Part shown: piece by piece, positions 7,909 to 15,674 of the stretch
Numbering within the stretch: position 1 is the stretch's first letter
Layout of the letters: each line of letters begins with the position of its first letter
Source of the DNA: CAZPMO01 sp964587515
Lineage (GTDB): Bacteria > Pseudomonadota > Alphaproteobacteria > MPNO01
DNA: 33,177 nucleotides
Assembly (NCBI GenBank): GCA_964587515.1
Contig: CAZPMO010000033.1
Span: 1-33,177 of the forward strand
Direction: 5' to 3'
Position numbers and translations under genes: made by a program
The notes under the pieces: generated by a model
What the model saw: the letters and a program-made list of their open reading frames with translations, nothing else
The model's database searches: none
Told to the model about the DNA's origin: nothing

Positions 7909-8751
7909 TCACGTTTCCAGGTCGGCGCGCACGATGGCGCGCAGCTCGTCGGTAACCTCCGGCTCGCGGCCGAACCAGGCGGCGAAACCCGGCCGCGCCT
8001 GGTGCAACAGCAGCTCAAGGCCGCCGAAGGCGGCGTTACCACGTGCGCCCGCCGCCGTGAGCAACGGCGTCTCGAGCGGCGCGTAGACGATGTCCGCGAC
8101 TACGGCGTCACCCGGCAAATCATCTAGCCCCATGGGCAATGGCGGATTGCCTTCCATGCCAAGCGTAGTGGTATTGACCAGCAGCGACGCGCCGGCGAGC
8201 GCGGCTTCGCGTTCATCCCAGGCCACTACGCCAAGCGGTGGGCCAAGTTCGTCGGCGACCGCGCGGGCGCGCCCGTCGGTGCGGTTGGCGAGCCGGATTT
8301 CACCGACGCCGAGATCCTGCAACGCGACCAATATCGCCCGCGCCGCGCCACCCGCCCCGAGCACAACCACCGGCCCGCCGTCAGCCCGCCATTCGGGCGC
8401 GCATGCCCGCAAGCTTTCCGTGAACCCGAATGCGTCGGTATTGCTGCCCGTCAGCCCATCACCGATGACGATGGTGTTCACCGCGCCAATGCGGCGCGCC
8501 ACGTCATCTGTGCGATCGACCGCCCGAAAAGCGGCTTCCTTGTGGGGCACGGTGACATTGACGCCGGCAAAACCAAGTCGCGGCAACGAATTCAACGCCG
8601 CCTCGAATTCTCCCGGCTCCACCCCGATCGGCATATAGACACCATCGATGCCATAGCGATCGAGCCAGAAATTATGCAGCAGCGGTGACCGCGAGTGACC
8701 CACTGGCCAGCCCATGACGCCCGCTTTCCGCGCCTTGCCCGTGATCTTCAT
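7909..8751 (-). CDS. aroE: Shikimate dehydrogenase
   Basis: A 280-residue NADPH-dependent enzyme converting 3-dehydroshikimate to shikimate in aromatic amino acid synthesis. Substrate-side motifs are GWPVGHSRSPLLHN (Ser pair binding the carboxylate), NVTVPHKEAAF (catalytic Lys) and GSNTDAFGF. The nucleotide-binding loop is VVLGAGGAARAI, followed by LANRT. The start overlaps the maf stop by 4 bp (ATGA). Confidence 0.96.
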   Translation of the reverse strand: MKITGKARKAGVMGWPVGHSRSPLLHNFWLDRYGIDGVYMPIGVEPGEFEAALNSLPRLGFAGVNVTVPHKEAAFRAVDRTDDVARRIGAVNTIVIGDGLTGSNTDAFGFTESLRACAPEWRADGGPVVVLGAGGAARAILVALQDLGVGEIRLANRTDGRARAVADELGPPLGVVAWDEREAALAGASLLVNTTTLGMEGNPPLPMGLDDLPGDAVVADIVYAPLETPLLTAAGARGNAAFGGLELLLHQARPGFAAWFGREPEVTDELRAIVRADLET

Positions 8752-9353
8752 GTGCCGACCATCCCCTTCCCGCGCAGGAAGGTCAATAACGGCAGCAGAG
8801 GCAGGCCCAGGATCGTAAAATAATCGCCGTCTATTTCAGCGAATAGCTGCGCCCCAAGTCCTTCGATCTGATAGGCGCCGGGCCCGCTAACAGCCGCATC
8901 GCCGATTTCATCGAGATAGTGCTCGAGGAACCCATCAGAAAAAGCACGCATGGTCAGCCGGGCGCGATCGATATGTCGCCACAACGACACACCGTTTTCG
9001 GCCGCACAGACCCCACTGACGAGTTCGTGCTCCCGGCCCCGTAATGTGCGGAGCTGACGATGGGCCTCGTCGCGGTTCGCGGGTTTGTCATACAACATCC
9101 CGTCACACACCAGGACCTGATCGGCGCCGATCACCAGCCGGTCCGGATATTGCCCGGCGATAGCAAGCGCCTTTTGTTCGGCAAGCGCCGCCGCGGTCAG
9201 CGCACCGTCTTTATCGTCGGTCCGCAACGCGCGTTTCACGGCCGTTTCGTCGATATGGGCTGGGAAGATGTCACAATTTATGCCGGCGCCTCGCAATAAA
9301 TTCGCTCGGGTCGGGCTGGCGGATGCGAGAATTGGCGGCGCGGTGGGACTCAA
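8748..9353 (-). CDS. maf: Maf-family nucleoside triphosphate pyrophosphatase (TTG start)
   Basis: A 201-residue protein of the Maf/HAM1-like fold. ILASASPTRANLLRGAG near the N-terminus is the usual SxxR phosphate-binding loop, with changed residues between S and R. VIGADQVLVCDG and the DKP segment, and the AGAYxIEG-type GPGAYQIEGLGAQLF, are the other family motifs. Members hydrolyse non-canonical or regular NTPs. The start is TTG at 9353, forming a TTGA overlap with the ppsR stop. No better start exists, because the conserved LASASPTR begins only nine residues in. Confidence 0.92.
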   Translation of the reverse strand: MSPTAPPILASASPTRANLLRGAGINCDIFPAHIDETAVKRALRTDDKDGALTAAALAEQKALAIAGQYPDRLVIGADQVLVCDGMLYDKPANRDEAHRQLRTLRGREHELVSGVCAAENGVSLWRHIDRARLTMRAFSDGFLEHYLDEIGDAAVSGPGAYQIEGLGAQLFAEIDGDYFTILGLPLLPLLTFLRGKGMVGT

Positions 9354-10192
9354 GCAATCCCTCCGGCTTCCTCCGTATGTCCCCGATGCTCACTATAAAG
9401 CTTATAGATCGCAGAGGCCGTTTCCTCGATCGAGCGCCGCGTTACATCGATCACCGGCCAGCCCTGGGCGGCGCAAAGCTTGCGCGCCTCGGCAATCTCA
9501 AGACGTACGGTATCCATATCGACATAATCGGACTCATCGTCCTGTTTCAGCATAAGAAGCCGGTTGCGACGAATCTGGACAAGACGCTCCGGCGCGGCGG
9601 TCAAACCCACGCAATAAGGGTTGGTCAGTTCGAACAGTTCAGGCGGCAGCGACACGTTTGGCACGAACGGCACATTCGCCGATTTAATACCCCAATGGTT
9701 GGCCAAATAGATCGACGTCGGAGTCTTGGAGGTGCGCGAGACGCCAATCAGCACAATATCCGCCTCGTTCAACGTCCACGCCGATTGCCCGTCATCGTGG
9801 CTCATGACGAAATTAAGCGCTTCGATTCGACAGAAATATTCCGCGTTCAGCAAATGCTGGCCGCCGGGACGACCGCTTTTTTCCTGGCTGAAATAAGAAC
9901 CAAGCCCTTCGATCACCGGATCGATCACCGAAATACACGGCACACTCAGGGAAACACACTCCGATTGAAGCGCCGATCTGGTGTCTTCATTCACCAGCGT
10001 AAACAGCACCGCACCCGGATTTTCGCGAATCCCCGCCAGCACGCCCTGCAATTCCTTCTTATTACGCACCATCGGCCACAGATGCTGATTGACCTGCACG
10101 CCTTCGAACTGCGCGAGACAGGCGCGCACCACGCCCTGCGTGGTTTCGCCGGTGGAATCTGAAACTAGATGAAGGTGATAGGATGTTGTCAC
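9350..10192 (-). CDS. ppsR: Pyruvate,phosphate dikinase / PEP synthase regulatory kinase-phosphotransferase (DUF299)
   Basis: A 280-residue bifunctional regulator family that phosphorylates (ADP-dependent) and dephosphorylates (phosphate-dependent) PEP synthase or PPDK. The N-terminal HLVSDSTGETTQGVVRA and the P-loop GVSRTSKTPTS (150-160) are diagnostic. The start is GTG at 10192, with GAGG about 7 nt upstream. This is the gene bordering the replication origin in Caulobacter and Rickettsia (RP001 homologue, from memory). It heads the minus-strand operon ppsR-maf-aroE-coaE-dnaQ. Confidence 0.93.
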   Translation of the reverse strand: MTTSYHLHLVSDSTGETTQGVVRACLAQFEGVQVNQHLWPMVRNKKELQGVLAGIRENPGAVLFTLVNEDTRSALQSECVSLSVPCISVIDPVIEGLGSYFSQEKSGRPGGQHLLNAEYFCRIEALNFVMSHDDGQSAWTLNEADIVLIGVSRTSKTPTSIYLANHWGIKSANVPFVPNVSLPPELFELTNPYCVGLTAAPERLVQIRRNRLLMLKQDDESDYVDMDTVRLEIAEARKLCAAQGWPVIDVTRRSIEETASAIYKLYSEHRGHTEEAGGIA

Positions 10193-10217
10193 GCGGTGGC
10201 CTCGGTTATGAGCGGTT

Positions 10218-10226
10218 TGGGGATAA
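10218..10226 (-). promoter_or_regulatory. DnaA-box-like site (one mismatch, inverted)
   Basis: TGGGGATAA on the plus strand reads TTATCCCCA on the minus strand, one mismatch from TTATCCACA. Confidence 0.45.
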
Positions 10227-10305
10227 AAGCCGGTTCACAGGAACTATCACGATTCGACCCACGTTAATCCCAATTCCATTTGTCGCTTATCCTTGCCACA
10301 CCGGT

Positions 10306-10314
10306 CTATACACA
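10306..10314 (+). promoter_or_regulatory. DnaA-box-like site (one mismatch)
   Basis: CTATACACA differs from TTATNCACA at the first base. It sits in the context CGGTCTATACACATT, nearly the same as around the perfect box 91 bp downstream. Confidence 0.55.
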
Positions 10315-10396
10315 TTCGGGTAAAACAGAACCCATTATGAACGGCAAACCCGCTTGTCCCCAGCTTACGAGCAAAAAAGCAGCGTGCTTTCCACGG

Positions 10397-10405
10397 TTAT
10401 ACACA
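10397..10405 (+). promoter_or_regulatory. DnaA box (perfect TTATNCACA match)
   Basis: TTATACACA fits the DnaA-box consensus TTATNCACA exactly and lies centrally in the ppsR-hemE intergenic region. Confidence 0.68.
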
Positions 10406-10478
10406 TTACTCGCATCTTCAGAACCGATCATGACTCGATAACGAAAATCGGTGGACAGTTCAGTGATAAAAATCCATC

Positions 10479-10493
10479 CCCATGATTCATGGG
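10479..10493. repeat. 15-bp perfect inverted repeat with a GANTC core, inside the proposed origin
   Basis: CCCATGATTCATGGG has perfect 7-bp arms around one base. The core contains GATTC, a GANTC methylation motif of the CcrM type. It could bind a dimeric regulator of initiation or of hemE. No known factor is recognised. Confidence 0.6.
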
Positions 10494-10573
10494 ACCAACT
10501 ACTTACTACAACCTTTTTATGATTCTATATATTTAAGAGGATAAGTGGCGAGATCGCCGCGACGTAAACAGGA

Positions 10574-11623
10574 ATGTCACGCGTGTCATTATCGGAAAAA
10601 CTTCTTCTTCGTGCCATCGCGGGTGAATCCTCGCCGCGGCCGCCATTCTGGCTGATGCGGCAAGCAGGACGGTATCTGCCTGAATACCGCGAGATCAGAA
10701 GCCAGGCCGGAAGTTTTCTCGATCTGTGCTATTCGCCGGATTTTGCTGTCGAGGTTACGCTGCAACCGATCCGACGCTTCGAAATGGATGCGGCGATTCT
10801 GTTCTCGGACATTCTGGTTATTCCCCATGCGCTGGGTCAGGACGTGCGGTTCGAAGAAGGGCGGGGACCGATACTCGAGCCGATTCGTTCCAAGGCGGAA
10901 TTGGGTGCATTCGAGGCTTCGCGCGTTGTCGATTTTCTTGCGCCGGTGTTCGAAACAGTCGCCGGCGTGCGGCGGGATCTGGCCGATGACAAGGCATTGA
11001 TCGGGTTTGCCGGTGCGCCCTGGACTGTCGCGACCTATATGGTCGAGGGGGGCAGCAGTCGCGATTTTCCGAACGCGAAGGGATGGAGCTGGAGCGCACC
11101 GGAGGAATTCCAGGCGCTGATCGATCTGCTGGTTGAGGCGACCGCGCTTTATCTGATCGAACAGGTTCGTCACGGCGCGGATGTTCTGCAGATTTTCGAT
11201 ACCTGGGCGAGCGCATTGTCGGAGACCGCCTTCGAACGCTGGTGTTTCGCGCCGATCATCGAGATCGTGCGGCGGGTAAAGATTTCCTGTCCCGATGTGC
11301 CTGTAATTGTTTTTCCGCGCGGCGCCGGCGTTCAATATCGTCGCTTTGCCGAGGAACCGCTGGTCGATGCGATCGGGCTCGATACCACGGTCCCCTTGTC
11401 CTGGGCGCGTGACGAGCTTCAGTCACGGATTTGCGTTCAGGGTAACCTCGATCCGATCGCGTTGCTGGCGGGAGGTGCTGCGCTGGACGCGGAAGCGACG
11501 CGGTTGCTTGAGGTATTTTCGGACGGCCCGTTCATTTTCAATCTCGGGCATGGCATCGTGCCCCAGACACCGCACGAAAACGTCGCCCGTCTTTCCGAAC
11601 TGATCCGGACGTGGACGCGGTGA
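10574..11623 (+). CDS. hemE: Uroporphyrinogen decarboxylase
   Basis: A 349-residue enzyme that decarboxylates the four acetate side chains of uroporphyrinogen III to give coproporphyrinogen III. Family motifs are PPFWLMRQAGRYLPEYREIR (about 23-42), the AAILFSDILVIPHALG segment with the catalytic Asp, GFAGAPWTVATYMVEGG, and the C-terminal FNLGHGIVPQTPHENV. The ATG at 10574 is taken as the start. However, AGGA at 10570-10573 is better spaced for the in-frame GTG at 10583, which would remove three residues. It overlaps hemH by 4 bp and borders the proposed origin. Confidence 0.96.
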   Translation: MSRVSLSEKLLLRAIAGESSPRPPFWLMRQAGRYLPEYREIRSQAGSFLDLCYSPDFAVEVTLQPIRRFEMDAAILFSDILVIPHALGQDVRFEEGRGPILEPIRSKAELGAFEASRVVDFLAPVFETVAGVRRDLADDKALIGFAGAPWTVATYMVEGGSSRDFPNAKGWSWSAPEEFQALIDLLVEATALYLIEQVRHGADVLQIFDTWASALSETAFERWCFAPIIEIVRRVKISCPDVPVIVFPRGAGVQYRRFAEEPLVDAIGLDTTVPLSWARDELQSRICVQGNLDPIALLAGGAALDAEATRLLEVFSDGPFIFNLGHGIVPQTPHENVARLSELIRTWTR

Positions 11624-12585
11624 GCGAACGAACGGCGGTCGTGCTGTTCAATCTCGGTGGACCCGATTCCCTCGCCGCGGTGCGGCCGTTTCTGATGAAC
11701 CTGTTCAGCGATCCCGCGATCCTGCGGATGCCGGCGCCCCTGCGCTGGTTACTGGCGCGGCTGATCGTCGCGCGCCGGTCCGGCGTCGCGCGCGAGATCT
11801 ATTCGAGGATCGGCGGGGCGTCACCCATATTGAAGGAGACCCAGGCCCAGGCCGATGCGCTTGCCGCCGCGCTCGGCGACAGTAACATTGCCGTGTTCCC
11901 GTCCATGCGTTACTGGCATCCGATGACGGAGGAGGTCGTGCGCCAGGTCGCGGCTTTCGCCCCCGACAGGATCGTCTTGCTGCCGCTTTACCCGCAATTT
12001 TCCTCGACCACCACGGGGTCGTCCTTCGTATCCTGGGAAACCGCGGCTAAAAAAGCGGGTCTTGGCGCGCCCGTAACGCAAATCCGCTGTTATCCCGATG
12101 AGGCGGGGTTCGTGGAGGCGTTGGCGGCGAGAACCCGGGAAGCGCTGCAAAAGCTGCCCGGCGGGTGCGCCTACAGGATATTGTTTTCGGCGCATGGGCT
12201 GCCGAAAAAGATTGTTGACGGCGGTGATCCCTATCAGGAACAGGTCGAGCGCACCGTTGCCGCGCTGGTCCAATGTCTCGGACCGGCGGCGTCCGATCAC
12301 GTGATCTGTTATCAAAGCCGGGTCGGTCCGGCCCAATGGCTAGAACCCTATACCGACGTGGAGATCAAGCGCGCCGGCGCCGATGGTGTCGCGGTGGTGG
12401 TGGTGCCGGTCGCGTTCGTGTCGGAGCATTCGGAGACGCTGGTGGAGCTTGATATGGACTATGCCGATCTCGCCCGTGATCATGGCGTTCCCGGCTATGC
12501 GCGCGCGCTTACGGTGGGTACGCATCCCTCGTTTATCGCCGCACTAGCCGGGCTGGTTTCCTCGGCGGGAGGCGGGGCGCGGTGA
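11620..12585 (+). CDS. hemH: Ferrochelatase
   Basis: A 321-residue enzyme that inserts Fe2+ into protoporphyrin IX. VVLFNLGGPDSLAAVRPFL opens the protein. The catalytic His is in ILFSAHGLPKKIV, and the metal-site motif is FVSEHSETLVELDMDY. I prefer the GTG at 11620, which overlaps the hemE stop as GTGA. A GTG three codons earlier (11611) is possible but would sit further inside hemE. The C-terminus overlaps hemJ in the same way, so hemE-hemH-hemJ form a coupled late haem operon. Confidence 0.95.
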   Translation: MSERTAVVLFNLGGPDSLAAVRPFLMNLFSDPAILRMPAPLRWLLARLIVARRSGVAREIYSRIGGASPILKETQAQADALAAALGDSNIAVFPSMRYWHPMTEEVVRQVAAFAPDRIVLLPLYPQFSSTTTGSSFVSWETAAKKAGLGAPVTQIRCYPDEAGFVEALAARTREALQKLPGGCAYRILFSAHGLPKKIVDGGDPYQEQVERTVAALVQCLGPAASDHVICYQSRVGPAQWLEPYTDVEIKRAGADGVAVVVVPVAFVSEHSETLVELDMDYADLARDHGVPGYARALTVGTHPSFIAALAGLVSSAGGGAR

Positions 12586-13031
12586 CATCGTGGCTGATCG
12601 AGTTTCATCCCTGGGCGAAGTCGCTCCATATTATCAGCGTAATCGCGTGGATGGCGGGCATGCTCTATCTGCCGCGCCTTTATGTTTATCATTGCGACGC
12701 CAAACCGGGCGGCGAAGCATCGGAGATGCTGAAGGTGATGGAGCGCCGGCTGTTGCGGGCCATTATCAATCCCGCGATGATCGCGGCATTCATATTCGGC
12801 GGGTTGTTGCTGGCGACGCCCGGAATTGTCGATTGGTCGGCCTGGTGGATCTATGTAAAGCTCGCCCTGATACTCGCCATGACGGCGGTGCATGGAATGT
12901 TCGCGGTCTGGCGGCGGGTATTTGACGAGGACAGGAACCAGCGATCGGCCCGCTTCTATCGTCTTGTCAACGAAATCCCGACCCTACTCATGATCGCGAT
13001 CGTGATTCTTGCGGTGTTGAAGCCGGGATGA
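12582..13031 (+). CDS. hemJ: Protoporphyrinogen IX oxidase HemJ (UPF0093)
   Basis: A 149-residue, four-helix membrane protein. The first helix carries the conserved His in KSLHIISVIAWMAGMLYLPRLYVYH, and the lysine-bearing WWIYVKLALILAM follows. These are the family's haem/porphyrin-associated residues. HemJ oxidises protoporphyrinogen IX in bacteria lacking HemG or HemY, consistent with its place directly after ferrochelatase. The start is GTG in a GTGA overlap with hemH. The homologue RP883 closes the conserved origin cluster in Rickettsia. Confidence 0.94.
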   Translation: MTSWLIEFHPWAKSLHIISVIAWMAGMLYLPRLYVYHCDAKPGGEASEMLKVMERRLLRAIINPAMIAAFIFGGLLLATPGIVDWSAWWIYVKLALILAMTAVHGMFAVWRRVFDEDRNQRSARFYRLVNEIPTLLMIAIVILAVLKPG

Positions 13032-13259
13032 CGGCTTACCGCCCGCGTAATTCTTTTTTCGAAAATCGTTAATCTTTGTTTGACTTGGCGGTTACCTTTC
13101 GTTAATTCCTTCGTCTGTATACGGGGAACATCCCCAGCCTGTTTTCGATCCCATAAAAATCCGAGAACCGAACGGCCACGCGATCCCCTCGCAAGCCGAT
13201 TCGGTTTGGAAAACCGGCCTAGGCTACCCCCTATTTTTTCCACCTTTTCCGGTACGACG
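13032..13259 (+). promoter_or_regulatory. rho leader region with a candidate promoter
   Basis: These 228 bp between hemJ and rho contain no convincing gene. TTGACT (13080-13085) with a weak TAATTC (13103-13108) 17 bp on is the best promoter-like pair. If it is used, rho has a leader of about 145 nt, as expected for a gene that commonly regulates its own transcription. The long leader itself is visible, but its regulatory role is inferred. Confidence 0.35.
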
Positions 13260-14516
13260 ATGAACCTTCAAGAACTGAAGCAAAAAACACCCACAGACCT
13301 GTTGGCCTATGCCGAGGAACTGGAGATCGAGAACGCCTCGACCCTGCGTAAGCAGGATATGATGTTCGCGATCCTGAAACAGCTCGCCGATAACGAAATA
13401 CCGATTTCCGGCGACGGCGTGCTTGAGATTCTCCAGGATGGGTTCGGTTTTTTGCGCTCGCCCGAGGCCAATTACCTGCCGGGCCCCGACGACATATATG
13501 TTTCCCCCAGCCAAATTCGGCGTTTCGGTCTGAGGACCGGCGATACGGTGGAAGGACAGATCCGATCGCCCAAGGAAGGCGAGCGCTATTTCGCGCTGCT
13601 AAAGGTCAAGCTTATCAATTTCGACGATCCGGAGAAGATTCGCCACCGCATCAATTTCGATAATCTCACGCCGCTTTATCCGGAAGAGAAGCTCAATCTC
13701 GAGCTCGACGATCCGACAAAGAAGGATATGACAACCCGGATCATCGATTTGATCACACCGCTTGGCAAAGGCCAGCGCGCGCTGATCGTCGCGCCGCCCC
13801 GAACCGGCAAAACCATGATGCTGCAGTCGATCGCCCATGCGATCTGCGCCAACCAGCCCGAGGTCTATCTGATCGTGCTGCTGATCGACGAGCGGCCGGA
13901 GGAGGTCACCGACATGCAGCGTTCTGTGAACGGCGAGGTGGTGTCATCGACGTTCGACGAGCCCGCCACGCGTCATGTCGCGGTCGCCGAGATGGTGATC
14001 GAAAAAGCGAAGCGTCTGGTCGAGCACAAGCGCGACGTGGTGATCCTTCTGGATTCGATCACCCGCCTGGCCCGCGCCTACAACACCGTGGTGCCGTCTT
14101 CCGGCAAGGTGCTGACCGGTGGTGTCGACGCCAACGCGCTGCAACGCCCGAAGCGCTTTTTCGGCGCGGCTCGCAATATCGAGGAAGGCGGCTCGCTGAC
14201 CATCATCTCCTCGGCGCTGATCGATACCGGCTCGCGCATGGACGAGGTGATCTTCGAGGAATTCAAGGGCACCGGTAATTCGGAAATCATTCTCGATCGC
14301 AAACTGGCCGACAAGCGCTCCTTCCCGTCCATGGACATCACCAAGTCCGGCACGCGTAAGGAAGAGTTGCTGGTCGACAAGGGCACGCTGTCGAAGATGT
14401 GGGTGCTGCGCCGGATTCTGTCGCCGATGGGCGTGGTTGATTCGATGGAATTCCTTACCGAGAAGCTCAAGGGCACCAAGAACAACGACGATTTCTTCGA
14501 TTCCATGAACCAGTAG
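13260..14516 (+). CDS. rho: Transcription termination factor Rho
   Basis: A 418-residue hexameric RNA-dependent ATPase. It has an N-terminal Rho-N segment MNLQELKQKTPTDLLAYAEE, a cold-shock-like RNA-binding domain (GFGFLRSPEANY...DDIYVSPSQIRRF), the Walker A APPRTGKTMM, Walker B region VVILLDSITRLARAYN, and the Q- and R-loop stretch SGKVLTGGVDANALQRPKRF. The ATG at 13260 gives the standard length. A 60-codon upstream extension of the frame has no Rho homology. The gene is followed at once by a strong intrinsic terminator. Confidence 0.97.
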   Translation: MNLQELKQKTPTDLLAYAEELEIENASTLRKQDMMFAILKQLADNEIPISGDGVLEILQDGFGFLRSPEANYLPGPDDIYVSPSQIRRFGLRTGDTVEGQIRSPKEGERYFALLKVKLINFDDPEKIRHRINFDNLTPLYPEEKLNLELDDPTKKDMTTRIIDLITPLGKGQRALIVAPPRTGKTMMLQSIAHAICANQPEVYLIVLLIDERPEEVTDMQRSVNGEVVSSTFDEPATRHVAVAEMVIEKAKRLVEHKRDVVILLDSITRLARAYNTVVPSSGKVLTGGVDANALQRPKRFFGAARNIEEGGSLTIISSALIDTGSRMDEVIFEEFKGTGNSEIILDRKLADKRSFPSMDITKSGTRKEELLVDKGTLSKMWVLRRILSPMGVVDSMEFLTEKLKGTKNNDDFFDSMNQ

Positions 14517-14539
14517 CGCCCGCGCGACACGCGATAACA

Positions 14540-14569
14540 AAAACCCCCGGTCGTCAGACCGGGGGTTTT
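14540..14569. terminator. Bidirectional intrinsic terminator between rho and the convergent oxidoreductase gene
   Basis: CCCCCGGTC (14544-14552), a GTCA loop and GACCGGGGG (14557-14565) form a perfect 9-bp GC stem. It is extended by A-rich and T-rich flanks (five As before, four Ts after), so it works in both directions. It ends rho (23 bp after its stop) and the minus-strand gene that stops at 14588. Confidence 0.93.
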
Positions 14570-14587
14570 GAGTTGCGGTAAAGTGTT

Positions 14588-15562
14588 TCAGACCGTGAAG
14601 ATGGTCGAGCCCGTGGTCTTTCGGCCTTCGAGATCGCGATGCGCCTTGGCGGCGTCTTTCAACGCATAGGTCTGATTGATCTCGATCTTGACGACGCCGT
14701 CGCGCACCATCTTGAACAGATCGCGGGCGCGCCATTCGAGCTCCTTGCGTGTCGCGAGGTGGTGCGGCAGCGACGGCCGCGTCAGGAACAGCGAGCCCTT
14801 GCCGGCCAGGATACCGGTATCGAAATTACTCACCGGTCCGGACGCATTGCCGAACAGCGCCATGGTGCCCCGCGGCATCAGGCAATCGAGCGAGCCATAG
14901 AACGTATCCTTGCCCACCGAATCATAGACCACCGGCACGCCGGCGCCCTTGGTAATGCGCTTCACCTGGTCGACGAAGTTCCGCTTGGTGTAGTCGATGG
15001 TGTGATGGCAGCCATGGGCGCGCGCGAGGTCGGCTTTCTTCTTGGAGCCCACCGTGCCGATCACGGTGGCGCCGAGATGACTGGCCCATTGACACAGGAT
15101 CAGGCCAACACCGCCGGCCGCGGCATGCACAAGGATGGTGTCGCCTTTCTTCAGCTTGTATGTCGAATGTAGAAGATAGTGCGCGGTCATGCCCTGCAGC
15201 ATCATCGCGGCGGCCTGTTCGTCGGAAACGCCGCGCGGGATTTTCACGAGATTGGCAGCGGGAAAAATGCGTTCTTCGGAATAGGAACCGAGCGGCGTCG
15301 CCGCGTAGGCGACCCGGTTACCGGGTTTCAGATTGGTGACGCCGCGCCCGACCGCCTCGACCACGCCGGCCGCTTCCATGCCGAGCGTCAGCGGCATGGG
15401 CATCTGGTAAAGACCCGAGCGGTGATAGACGTCGATATAATTCAGGCCGACGGCGGTGTGGCGCAGCCGGACCTCGCCCGTCTTGGGCTTGCCGATGTCG
15501 ATCTCGCGCCATTTCATCGCCGAGGCGCCGCCGTGCTTGTCGATCTGGATGGCCTTGGGCAT
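14588..15562 (-). CDS. NADPH:quinone oxidoreductase-like, zinc-independent MDR family enzyme
   Basis: A 324-residue medium-chain dehydrogenase/reductase. The N-terminal AVGLNYIDVYHRSGLY and the glycine-rich AAAGGVGLILCQWA are typical of quinone oxidoreductase Qor, and no catalytic-zinc ligands are seen. The family reduces quinones or other enones with NADPH, and the physiological substrate here is unknown. The start at 15562 is supported by an AGGGAG ribosome-binding site about 8 nt upstream and by family alignment (MPKAIQIDKHGG). The frame is open 25 codons further, without homology. Confidence 0.92.
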   Translation of the reverse strand: MPKAIQIDKHGGASAMKWREIDIGKPKTGEVRLRHTAVGLNYIDVYHRSGLYQMPMPLTLGMEAAGVVEAVGRGVTNLKPGNRVAYAATPLGSYSEERIFPAANLVKIPRGVSDEQAAAMMLQGMTAHYLLHSTYKLKKGDTILVHAAAGGVGLILCQWASHLGATVIGTVGSKKKADLARAHGCHHTIDYTKRNFVDQVKRITKGAGVPVVYDSVGKDTFYGSLDCLMPRGTMALFGNASGPVSNFDTGILAGKGSLFLTRPSLPHHLATRKELEWRARDLFKMVRDGVVKIEINQTYALKDAAKAHRDLEGRKTTGSTIFTV

Positions 15563-15674
15563 TCGTGTCTCCCTGTATTGAAGGCGTCGCGCGCCTGTGA
15601 TCGGCGCGAAAATAGCGCGGCCGTCGACGGGTGTCATGGGAAAGCTGGCGCGCCGTGTTTGGCGGCGCGGCCGA

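Larger units (their letters stand above)
10193..10573. other. Proposed chromosomal replication origin (oriC) between ppsR and hemE
   Basis: This 381-bp gene-free, visibly AT-richer region separates divergent ppsR and hemE. It holds one perfect TTATNCACA DnaA-box match (10397-10405), one single-mismatch box on the same strand (10306-10314), one inverted single-mismatch box (10218-10226) and several weaker TTATCC-type sequences. An AT-rich stretch at about 10501-10545 could be the unwinding element, and four GANTC sites lie at 10251, 10432, 10484 and 10521. The origin of Caulobacter, and the proposed one of Rickettsia, lie in the same place, next to hemE and the RP001 homologue. Function is inferred from context plus motifs. 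Confidence 0.78.

Noticed and set aside
10193..10573. CtrA sites (TTAA-N7-TTAA) as in the Caulobacter origin
   Set aside because: Isolated TTAA occurrences exist (for example in ACGTTAATCC and ATTTAAGAG), but none is paired at the required spacing.
13080..13259. A 60-residue N-terminal extension of Rho
   Set aside because: The upstream stretch has no Rho-like sequence, and the family start MNLQELK is at 13260. The stretch is better read as the leader.
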